Shown in pieces: positions 54,823 to 64,000 of a stretch of 64,000 nt of DNA (position 1 is its first letter; each line of letters starts with the position of its first letter). The DNA comes from Pteria penguin (taxonomy: Eukaryota; Mollusca; Bivalvia; Pterioida; Pteriidae). The notes under the pieces are model-generated. The model saw only the letters and a program-made list of their open reading frames with translations, searched no databases and was not told where the DNA came from. Where the stretch lies: NCBI GenBank assembly GCA_035048485.1, contig CM068584.1:58219739-58283738 (forward strand), written 5' to 3'. The translations under genes and the position numbers were made by a program.

Positions 54823-56810
54823 TATTCCCTATAGAGGCAAAAGAGGGATTGACAGATTGTTGGTCACACCAATTTCTGTAGATCGCCAATCTAGCATCAT
54901 ACAGCTTTCTTGTGGATGGTCTTTTGGCTTTAGTGATATATTCGTGACTTGATATTTTCCAAGCTACCAGATTTAGACTTTCTGCATTTTTGTGTACTAT
55001 TTGTCCTCTTTGCTGACTTAACATTTTTTGAGTTATTGGTAGTTTTCTGGGGAAGTCTATTAGTAACGACAGAAGATTCGGGTACCAGGATTGTCTTGGA
55101 GCTAATGGTGCTATTAGAATCAATACACACTCTTCTGTTCGAACTTTCCTCAAGACTTGCGGTATCAAAATCGGTGGTGGATATGCATATGCATAAAGAT
55201 TTATCCAACTGACACTCAGAGCATCGGTTGCCCATGCTTCTCTGTCTGGGTAAGGGGAGCAATACACTTGGAGCTTCTTGTTCTCCTTCGTTGCAAACAA
55301 ATCTATGTTTGGTTGAGTGAAGACTTGAAACACAATTTTTACTATGTGCGAGTCCAAGCTCCACTCTGTTATTCTTATTGTTATTCCTCGAGAGAGATTG
55401 TCTGCTAATATATTGCGTTTCCCTGGTATGTGAGCTGCCTGAATCGAAATATTGCAGTCCCTCGCCCACTGAAGGATCTCCCATGTCAGACAGCATAGTT
55501 GTAACGACCTTGTCCCCCCTTGTTTGTTCATGTATGCCACTACAGTTGAGTTGTCGCACCTCAACAGTATCCTTTTGCCTATCAAAAGATGCTGAAATTG
55601 TTGGACAGCAATTTGAATGGCCTTCATTTCTAGCCAATTTATGTGATTTTTCTTTTGAAGAGGACTCCATGTGCCTGAAATTTGATGGTTGTTCATATGT
55701 GCACCCCAGCCCGTTAGTGACGCATCCGTCCAAATAACTATGGGCTGAGGGAGATGCAATGGTTTCCCTATTAATAAATTGTTCTGGTTCAGCCACCATT
55801 TGAGATGTTGTATAAGAGAATCCTTGACTGGGATTGGTTGTAGTAAACTGTCCTTGTGGGGGCTCCAAAAACAAAGGACATAAAATTGAATAGGGCGCAT
55901 ATGTAAGCGAGCCCAAGGTACAAGGTCTATACATGAAGTCATCAGACCTAAAAGACGTAAAAATCTCTGTGCTGGATGCTGAGGTTGAGATATCATGATT
56001 TTGACCTCCTCCATTAGATTGATGCATCTCTCCCAAGATGGATAAATCATCCCTTTGTTGAGATTGAATATTGATCCCAGATATTGGATAATCTGTTTGG
56101 GTTCCAACTGAGACTTGGAGAAATTCACAATTAGTCCTAAATGTTCTATCGATTCCAAGACAATATTTCTCTGGACTGATAACAGTTTTTGGCATTGATT
56201 TTTTATCAGCCAATCGTCTAAATACATGTAGATTTGAATCTGATGAGCTCCGAGATAACTTCCTACGACAGACATCAGTTTTGTGAAGATCCTTGGTGCT
56301 GTCGCCAAGCCGAAGGGCATTGCCCTGAACTGATAATGCTTTCCTTGAATACAAAATCGGAGATATTGTCTGTAATGCTAGATGCAGGTAGGCATCCTTT
56401 AAATCTAGTGATAGAGCCCAATCTCCTTTTTCCATTGCACAAATAATGGATCTCAGAGTCTCCATTTTGAAGCGAGGCACAACGAGATGTGAATTTAGTT
56501 CCCTTAGATTTAATATTGGGCGCAGGCCCCCGTCTTTTTTGGGAACTAAGAAAAAAGTGTTGTCAAAACCTAGACCTTCCTGGCCATTTGGAACATATTC
56601 TATGGCATTCTTTTCTAACAAGTTTTGAACCTCTTCTAATATATACAAAAGATTTTGATTGTTCACATTTTTTGTGATTTTCACTCCGCTTCTTGGCGGA
56701 TGATTTGTAAACTGAAGTTTTAGTCCTTCTTGTACTAAACTTATAATCCAATTGTCGTTGGTTATCCGTTTCCACGACTGCACAAAATGAATCAATCTTC
56801 CTCTTACCTG
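54794..56810 (-). pseudogene. DIRS reverse transcriptase, RNase H and methylase-like domain
   Basis: RT motifs: FFLVPKKDGGLRPILNLREL, DWALSLDLKDAYLHL, then in the next frame MPFGLATAPRIFTKLM and IYMYLDDWLIKN with the catalytic Asp pair. RNase H: VIWTDASLTGWGAHM, WLEMKAIQIA, LLRCDNSTVVAYMNKQGG and ILADNLSRG, so the acidic residues are there. A DIRS-type methylase-like region follows: NIDLFATKENKKL, DREAWATDALSVSW, ECVLILIAPLAP and WYPNLLSLL. One frameshift near 56380 splits the RT between motifs A and B. The 5' side runs without a stop into the CACTA target site, where the frame agrees with that of gag, so gag and pol were once one long frame. Confidence 0.9.
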
Positions 56811-57130
56811 CACTACTGGGTCCAAAAACCCCTGAGAATCCCGTTTTTCACTGCAAAACTCTGCAACACCCTGAAAAACTCTGAAAAACACTGAAGTCTG
56901 CCTGAAAAACACTGAAAAACTCTGACAGCCCTGATAAACTCTGAAAAACTCTGAAGTCTACCCTGAAAAACTCTGAAAAACACTGACGACCCTGAAAAAC
57001 TCTGCAAAACTCTGAAAAACTCTGACGCCACTGAAAAACTCTGCAAAACTCTGAAAAACCCTGAAAAACACTGACATCTGCTGCGATGCCCTCCGGCCGT
57101 GCGATCGCGGCCTCGCGTACTTCTATACGG
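56811..57130 (+). repeat. CACTA left terminal and sub-terminal repeats
   Basis: About 20 units of 10-15 bp, 'ctctgaaaaa(c)', 'cctgaaaaac' and 'cactgaaaaac', in direct array, inverted in the other end (60461-60765). Ends in the GC-rich block. Confidence 0.92.
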
Positions 57131-58797
57131 TCCCTTTTATAATATAAGCCCTTGAAATTGTTCGCTGTTATCTATATATGACCTATAATAAGTATTAAAT
57201 GTGATGAATTTATAAGCGGGGAATAAGAAGAAAAAACCGCATTTTTTTGCCATTTGTTAAGGACTTATTTTAACGATTTTTATAGATAAAATTACTAAGA
57301 TATTGTTCCTATTCTGACTTACGTTTGTAAGATGATCTTTACATTTGCAGTTTAATAAATCACATGAATTACGTACTTAGCAAAAACAATTTTATTGACA
57401 CAGGACTTTCCAGCGCGATGTCACTTGTTTTATTGATCGACTTAAAGAAAGAAAGAAGAATGAAACAACAAACAAACGAACGAACAAATAATCTAACTAC
57501 AGCAGTAGCATGTTACTTAACATCGTTGTTTCATAGAGGTGCATTAAGGGAGGGGGAAATAAGTACAAAATATAGAACAAGACATTTTAAAATTTATTTA
57601 TTTATTTATCTATTTATTTATTTATTTATTTATTTATAATAAAAGCACTATTTTTCCGTACTGTAACATTTCGGCCAGCGGCCTTCCTCGGCGGACTTCA
57701 TTTATTTATTTATTTTCTTATTTATTTATTATTTATTTATTTATTTATAATAAGAACATTAAACTTTTCCGTACGAAAAAAATACATCAAAATAAATTTA
57801 ATAAAAATAATAAAATTTTAAAAAATCGACAGACGAAGTTTACAGAAAACGCATAGTCTTGATTGTAAATAGATAAATAAATACAGAAAAAAAGAAATAA
57901 TTAATTCTATATATCCCTATCAATCATTTTAATAACACATAATAATTGATGTTTATTTTTACATCTTTTCCAATCTGTGTAAAGAATCCACCCAAATATC
58001 GTTATGTTACGACCTTAAGGCCGCTCCCCACTCTCTTTCGAGTTTAAAGGCATTCATGATTAATATTGATAAATCAATATTGCATTCTTCATAAATTAGC
58101 GGCCATTCACCGATAAAACGCTGTGAAGTTGCGTTAATTTAATTCTACCAACCCTCCCCCCCCCCCTTTTTTTTTAAACAGTGTCCAACTCGAGTGAACG
58201 AGCATGGCTTTGGGTATGCGTATTTCCTTCTCGCTACAGGCCGTAATTTAATCCGTATGTAAATTAATGGAACAGAATAGCACTTTATATCACAGCTTTA
58301 CAAATCTCACATTTCGCATGTATTCTATAATATTGCTATTATCAGAGGAAATACGGAAGAAATTGAACTTAAATAATTTATGTAGTTTAGTTTATGACAT
58401 AAAAATAAATAAATGATCGTGTGTAAAACAAATTATTTCACTTCTGAAGATTAAAAATCAGTTTTTGTCCTAAACTTTATAAGTCACTGTTAAAATGACA
58501 CTTTAATTTTGCCAATAACACAAAAGTAACATTGAAATGTGTCAACTGGATATGTTACAACCTGTTACTAAATATGTTTCGTCCCCTCATACATACCAAG
58601 GTACTGTTAATTACGATTCCCAATTTACAGTATGATAGGTAACAAACTATATGAGATTACGAGCGATATTTACCAGGTTAAACAACCGGATGTTTATTAC
58701 GTAATACAGTACTGATGACATGTAGAATAAATGTAAAAAAACAAAGACATGTCGGATTAAAATAAAGCAATTTCAGATTCCATGCGCGATATTCTAG

Positions 58798-58861
<64 letters not shown>

Positions 58862-60450
58862 GAGAGAAGGGGCGTGTGTAAGGGGGGGGGGGGGGGGTGA
58901 GTGTAAGGTCTCAATTTAAATATACTAAATGATTTATATATCCTACTCGACAATTTACGATTTGGATCCATAGGTTGGGGCAGATAGAGGTATCTGCTCT
59001 AAATATGACACCGTTTACTTGAATTTATATGTCATTTTGAAAACAAAGGTCAAATACTTTGCTAGTTTTGACAGGACAGGGTATTTTTATGTAAGACTTC
59101 TATGTCCCAGTCAACAGGGCGAGCGCCCTTGTATTCGCCATAGCTATACATGACCCTTACTGGATACATTGTTACAATACGTAATAAGGGAGATACTGTT
59201 CATAGGCGGATCTAGAAATTTTTGAAAGAAAAAAGGGGAAGGGGGGGGGGCACTGTCTCCCATTGAAAAGGGGGGGGGGGGCTGTTAGGCGAGCGCCCTT
59301 GTATTCGCCATTGCTATACATGACCCTTACTGGATACATTGTTACAATACGTCACAGGCGGGTGGATGTAGAAATTTTTGAAAGAAAAGGGGGGGGGTGC
59401 TGTTAGATAAAATAATTTTATTGTATAGAGTTACATGATGTAGATTAAGTAGGTAGTGATATAACAAACGGCAGATACGTTGTTACACTGATATATTGAA
59501 ACTTATTTGATGCTATTTCAAGCAACATTATTGAATACCGAGAGAATATTTAATCACTGAAGTATTTTATAGGACAAAATTTACGTCTGTCATTCGAATG
59601 AAAGAGCAACACGTAGACACGTAAAATTTTCACTTGAAGAAAGTTATTGTCCTCTGAACTTTGTTATATTACGCTGTTATAATAAGAACAAAGGTTAAAT
59701 TTGTGTATCTTAATTTTGTGTGAAAAGTATTGATAGAGAAAAAAGTATTGCGTGTGTGTGTGAGAAGGGGTGGGGGTGGGGGGGGGGGGGGGGGGGGGGT
59801 TAAACCTAAAGGTCGTCTCATAAAAATATATGGGTATAGTTTCTATAAATGTTGCAACAGAATTGGAATAGAATACATTGTGTTATTTAAAATGAATGAC
59901 AAGCGATTTTCTTTGTGGTCGATTTGCTGTCAGTACTGGTGTATTAAATTCACTTTTCGTATGAAATTTATAGGTACTGGTCACATTCAAATATTATTTA
60001 TTTATTTATTTATTTATTTATTCATTTATTTATTCATTTATTTATTCACTTTTTTATTTATTATTCAATAATTTATTATTTATTCACTAATTTATAGTTC
60101 TGGAGCTTCTTTTTTATATATATTTTTTATTTTTTCTTCACTATTTAAATACACAGTTATGAAACAGTGATATTTACTAGGAATATATGTACATACATTT
60201 TCATTTGGAAATACAAATGTATATATAAATCTCGGTAAGAAAAGCCTTTGTATTGTAGTACGCCTCTACTGGGTTTGTTTGGTTTTGAATAATGCATCAG
60301 TAAAATTAAATTTAGAGATTCGTTAAAATAATTTCACTTCAAAACACCGTACAAAATGCGAGATATGTTTTATTTATTTTCTCTTCCCTTTTTTTTCTAA
60401 TTCACAACGCATCACATTTTATATACATTAATGCTAATAGGGCTTATAGA
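57131..60450. other. Interior of the CACTA element: microsatellites and duplications, no gene
   Basis: (TTTA)n near 57590-57640, 57697-57750 and 59997-60060; (TA)n at 58801-58858; G runs near 58880-58897, 59240-59282 and 59770-59800. A tandem duplication of about 180 bp, 'gcgagcgcccttgtattcgc' onward, lies at about 59119-59280 and 59287-59400. No transposase motif. Confidence 0.7.
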
Positions 60451-60460
60451 AGGGGCCGTA

Positions 60461-60765
60461 TAGAAGTACGCGAGGCCGCGATCGCACGGCCGGAGGGCAT
60501 CGCAGCAGATGTCAGTGTTTTTCAGGGTTTTTCAGAGTTTTGCAGAGTTTTTCAGTGGCGTCAGAGTTTTTCAGAGTTTTGCAGAGTTTTTCAGGGTCGT
60601 CAGTGTTTTTCAGAGTTTTTCAGGGTAGACTTCAGAGTTTTTCAGTGTTTATCAGGGCTGTCAGAGTTTTTCAGTGTTTTTCAGGCAGACTTCAGTGTTT
60701 TTCAGGGTGTTGCAGAGTTTTGCAGTGAAAAACGGGATTCTCAGGGGTTTTTGGACCCAGTAGTG
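60461..60765 (-). repeat. CACTA right terminal and sub-terminal repeats
   Basis: Inverted copy of 56811-57130 with a few unit differences. Confidence 0.92.
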
Positions 60766-60768
60766 CTG

Positions 60769-62418
60769 GAGAGTTTCCTGACTTGTACTGGTATGATAAT
60801 CTATTTGGGGGGACGAAACCCATTGGTCATTGGCTTTTCTGTTTGAACTTGATGCAGTGCTAACAGGCTTGGGACTTCTCAAATGTTGTGTTTCTTTGGC
60901 ATCCCTTATGTTCTCAGCACTTGAATGAAGTGTTTCAAAAAATTTTCCGAGAAACATATCTGAGCCGATAGTGGACATTTTATGTAATTTCGACTCTGTT
61001 GCCCTGTTTTTAAAAGCGATATCTTGAAGATGTAAGCTTCTTCTGGCACCAACACTGCCCACAATAATTCTTGATGTTGCATCAGCCATAGAATTGAAAA
61101 CTTGCATCAATGCTTGTAGCGCTTCGGTTTTGTCTTCATCAGAGACAACTTTGTCAATATATGAAGTGATCATTGATCCATATGAAATTTCTCGGAGAAG
61201 GAGACGAGCTGCTAAGTCAATTTTACGCAACTCTAAATTTCGAGATACATTTTGTTTATTTCGAAATTTGAAATTTTTCTCAGCAGTTGTATTCCTGTTT
61301 CCAGGCTGCCCCATGATTCCCTCTTCAATATTATCATCCAAATGAGGGGTCTTACAGAATTTATTGAAATGTTCAGTTGAGATGGAATATTTCATATCAC
61401 CCTTAGCTTTAAAAGCTCTAATTTTACCCTTTGTCTGCCATTCATTATCGACCTCAAGTAAAGACTGAATAGCAAAGCCATCCAAGGGCATTTTATGTTT
61501 CTGTTGAGGTTTTGATGACATACGTCTATTAGAGACATAAGAGACAAAACCTTGGTTGTTGTTCCCATCTGAAAGATTTATGTCGAGTTCCTTGGCTACT
61601 TTATTCATAAAGCTTTGCCAATCACTAGATGTGTGTACATCATCACTTGAAAGAACTGAGCACGAATCGTTATCCAGATCATTCGGATCAGAGTGAACTA
61701 CGGACTGATGGTTAGAGACAAAGTCATAATTTGTTTCTGTGATATCCAAAATATCATCTGCATGTGACTCGTCGTCAGAAAAAGATGAAGAAGGAGGTTG
61801 AAGTCTACTGTATCTTTTCTTAGCTCTAGAATTTTCCGTGTTGTCTGGCTTTTGGGAAGAAACAGTTTGAGTGACTCCAACGGAATTGTTTGCAGCATTA
61901 ACATCTGAGCTCTTGTTGCTAATCATATCCTGTATGCGTTTATCAATGAGAGAATTGAAAAACTGCTCATTCAAAAGGGATGGATTTAAATTAAATCCAT
62001 ATGGCATGCATGGATAGCTGTTTCCCATATAGGAAACTTGAGGGAATGTATTTCCCATAGAGGAAATTTGATTTGTGTTGATGACATTTCCCATAAGGGA
62101 AATTTGATCTTGATTCGTAATATTTCCCATAGAGGAAATTTGAGTGGAATTAGTAATATTTCCCAAAGAGGAAATTGGTTCGCTCCGAGATTCCTCTGAT
62201 TCTGTCGGCGAAGTAATAGTTACCGATCTATTACTGTCCCTGGATATGGCTTTATCCACCATTTTTCGATAGCATGTCCATCTGTCGGACCCCCATTCCT
62301 TGCAAATGTCGCACGGAAACTCCTCCGTGCATAGACGATGTCGGAAACAGTCCTCGTGACTATCGAGAACGTTCATGTCTCGCGAACATTTTCTGCAAGA
62401 TTTGAAGTTGTCACTCAT
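60769..62418 (-). CDS. DIRS gag-like protein
   Basis: About 550 codons. The N-terminus has Cys/His-rich zinc-binding pairs (CRKCSRDMNVLDSHEDCFRH, then LCTEEFPCDICKEW), as in other DIRS gag proteins. A 12-residue repeat (ISSMGNITNQDQ type, about five units, residues near 80-130) follows, then charged low-complexity sequence (SSSFSDDESHADDILD) and a helical C-terminal domain (LELRKIDLAARLLLREISYG, ALQALMQVFNSMADATSRII). The frame is open across its whole length and runs into the CACTA element, where it originally continued toward RT. It would form the particle in which reverse transcription occurs. Start chosen at MSDNFKSC, which gives the complete zinc region. Confidence 0.85.
62020..62185 (-). 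repeat. 36-bp coding tandem repeat in DIRS gag
   Basis: Units encode IS(S/L)(M/L)GN(I/V)xNxxQ, with three full and two degenerate copies. Confidence 0.8.
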
Positions 62419-62559
62419 CCTGAACGGTATAAAAACGTTCTAGAGCACTTGCACTTCCAAAATAAGATAATGATTGTCCTAATAAAGATTGATTTACGAC
62501 CGTAGGTATCGAAAATAAACTTAACGAAAAAATATCCGTCAATATGGCAGCATGTCCGA

Positions 62560-62707
62560 ATATAAACTGAAGAGCATGTTTAGGGAAGGTAACTCGTGCG
62601 TAGACTATGTAGTCTATTCGTACGAAAACTATTCGGACATGACCGTAGGAGTTCGAGTATATTGCAAATAGTTATAGATGCTGGTAAGTATAAATTTTGA
62701 TATAAAC
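62560..62707 (-). repeat. DIRS inverted terminal repeat, right
   Basis: Partner of 53513-53680. It ends 'gatataaac' at 62707, after which HECT-like coding resumes. Confidence 0.92.
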
Positions 62708-62838
62708 GGGAAACCGAATTGAAAGAAACATTTCTATCTTATGTTAGTCCATCTGAAGGTTCTGTTCTGAAACAAGCTTTGACAGAGTTTAGCGCGGCAG
62801 ATGTTGAACTCAATACTGCAATGCAAGATGTATATATT
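62708..62838 (+). pseudogene. HECT-like protein exon, part downstream of the DIRS element
   Basis: Directly after the DIRS right tip a plus frame reads ETELKETFLSYVSPSEGSVL, then KQALTEFSAADVELNTAMQ and a donor-like GTATAT at 62829. The pattern 'LxxxFLxYVSxxExxxLxxALxEFS' is what follows the FLRHDF block in the family named for 52880-53511, so the two are halves of one exon. Confidence 0.5.
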
Positions 62839-64000
62839 TTTCTAATTGTACTGATGTGTGAACTTGATTTACTTGTACAATTTAGACTGAAACAGCTAAT
62901 ATGAACATGGTGATGTTATACATTATTAATACAAGACATTCCAGTTTACCAGTACTCGCGGAGTATACAACTCAAGATTACAGAAATCAGCACTCTAAGG
63001 TTTTCAATTGAATTATTTTTGAATCACACTTGTCACCTATTTCACTACTGATCAGATTTTCCCATACCAATCCTCCTCTCAAGCAATAGATTAAAAAGAA
63101 CTTTATACTCTTGATGCAAACGTGTTAAATTTTGACTCATTTATTAGGAGCATCACCTTTACCCAAGTAAACAATAAAATATTGTATGTAATTATATATA
63201 GTACTTTAGTAAATATGGTGATAAAATTTTACATATTAGTAGCATGTTTTGACAATATCAAATGTGCAAAAATATGTCTTATACGGTATGTAGGTTCTTC
63301 ATTTACTTCTGGTCATTCGCAGGATTTCTTTGTACTGATATTAGACGACGCAGTGTTGGCCCTTCTCAACTGTATAGCTAGAATGTCTGAGCTGATAGGG
63401 ATATTGACAAAGAATATCGTTATTCTGCTTATGGACAATACATTCTCTGGAATTACGGACACCTTGGTGTAAGCTGTTGAGTCGGGACAGCACGAGACAA
63501 ATGCCCAGACCGTTATGGACAGTACACTTGTTTTGTTCTATCCAGGATACAATAGAAATGATTTAATGTTTTCTTGTTCAACTGATTTGTAATGGTAAAT
63601 TTAATGAACATAAAATTATTATTAAAAATATGAATGAACTCGATACTTTTCATTTAAAAACACATCACAAAACAGTGGTTCTAATTTTGGTTCATGATAA
63701 GATGAATTCAATGTGAAACACTTATGCTCCTGTGTGCATTAAAAGAATAGGATTAATGTGACATATTTCAAAAGAAGTATTTTTAGGTAAACATTAAACT
63801 AAAAGTGAAAGACCCACATGTGTATATTGTCTGTATATGTTAGCATTGCACGAACACCCAACCTACTATAGATGTATAAGCTACGACAAGCATGTGCGAG
63901 TTATGCCACTTTGACCGTCTGTTGTATGTTAAACAGGTCACGTTAAGATACCGATTTCTAGGTCACACTGCTGATGATACATAAGAAGACAATTGTTTTC
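62839..64000. other. No firm gene
   Basis: An acceptor (ggtcattcgcag, about 63324) opens a frame DFFVLILDDAVLALLNCIAR that stays open to 63472, but I see no family motif or partner exon. The rest is AT-rich. Confidence 0.4.

Larger units (their letters stand above)
56811..60765. mobile_element. CACTA (EnSpm) element, non-autonomous, 3.95 kb
   Basis: Ends CACTACTGGGTCCAAAAACC and its exact complement, with CTG duplicated at both sides (56808-56810 and 60766-60768). CACTA termini and 3-bp target duplications define this superfamily. About 310 bp at each end are inverted copies made of tandem 'ctctgaaaaa' and 'cactgaaaaa' units, the typical sub-terminal repeats, then a GC-rich block 'gccctccggccgtgcgatcg'. 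The interior has no transposase frame. It interrupts the DIRS element between gag and RT. Confidence 0.92.
53512..62707 (-). mobile_element. DIRS-type tyrosine-recombinase retroelement
   Basis: Order on minus: gag, reverse transcriptase, RNase H, methylase-like domain, tyrosine recombinase. Inverted terminal repeats (about 53545-53680 against 62560-62690) share about 130 bp without visible mismatch. The segment 53737-53845 is an internal complementary region: its two halves are reverse complements of the outermost left end ('gggttttttaatg') and outermost right end ('gatataaac'). This is the hallmark DIRS arrangement, in which the element passes through a circle and inserts by recombinase without target duplication. 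It lies inside a HECT-like exon and is interrupted by a CACTA element. The intact repeats suggest recent insertion. Confidence 0.93.

Noticed and set aside
54949..55737. Plus-strand frames opposite the DIRS pol gene
   Set aside because: Shadows of the RT/RNase H/methylase coding on minus, with no motifs of their own.
60540..60728. Phe/Gln/Val-rich repeat frame, also at 56813-57046
   Set aside because: Translation of the CACTA sub-terminal repeats, not a protein.

Overview
The window is AT-rich animal DNA, most likely from a mollusc and probably a bivalve. There are no operons or Shine-Dalgarno sites. Coding pieces are bounded by GT-AG splice signals. tRNA-derived SINEs with a shared tail, dispersed repeats beginning AGCTCACCTGAG, GGGGCAT-type repeats, poly-G/C runs and TA/TTTA microsatellites all fit bivalve genomes. 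That assignment is inference from repeat style and cannot be proven here. Nearly every recognisable protein belongs to a mobile element, and most are broken by frameshifts or insertions. No rRNA, no CRISPR array and no complete single-copy housekeeping gene was found.

Layout. 1-1.2 kb: decayed C2H2/tyrosine-recombinase-like (Crypton-type) gene. 1.2-5.7 kb: gene-poor. 5.76-8.02 kb: a hAT element with 16-bp terminal repeats and a perfect 8-bp target duplication, carrying a deleted BED/hAT transposase and a nested tRNA SINE. 9.71-26.32 kb: a Polinton/Maverick (element A) with about 0.5-kb terminal inverted repeats. It holds integrase with chromodomain, capsid-like protein, adenain-type protease, packaging ATPase, a short Polinton-type protein and protein-primed-type DNA polymerase B. 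It also has a plus-strand gene with an acidic C-terminal tail and a minus-strand gene for a type I membrane protein with a 17-residue repeat stalk. 26.32-30.7 kb: a second Polinton fragment (element B), abutting A and colinear with it. It repeats the membrane-protein gene, the acidic-tail gene and the polB 3' end, including the same intron.

31.7-40.3 kb: a PIF/Harbinger-like pair, with a Myb/SANT-type gene on plus and a spliced DDE transposase on minus. The transposase is split by a 2.5-kb dispersed repeat. An F-box exon and two MITEs lie between the two genes. 40.4-43 kb: a decayed multi-exon minus-strand gene. 44.3-46.8 kb: a dead LINE. 47.3-48 kb: a BEN-like two-exon gene. 49.7-53.5 kb: fragments with DUF3504/ZMYM-like, PHD and HECT-like similarity.

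53.5-62.7 kb is a nested insertion. A HECT-like exon is split by a DIRS-type tyrosine-recombinase retroelement (gag, RT, RNase H, methylase-like domain, recombinase, inverted terminal repeats and internal complementary region). That element is itself split by a 3.95-kb CACTA element with a CTG target duplication and long sub-terminal repeats. 62.8-64 kb: nothing firm.

The parts cooperate only within elements. Polinton A/B genes would serve replication, packaging and integration. The membrane protein and the acidic-tail protein, present in both copies beside polB, are the most novel-looking components.
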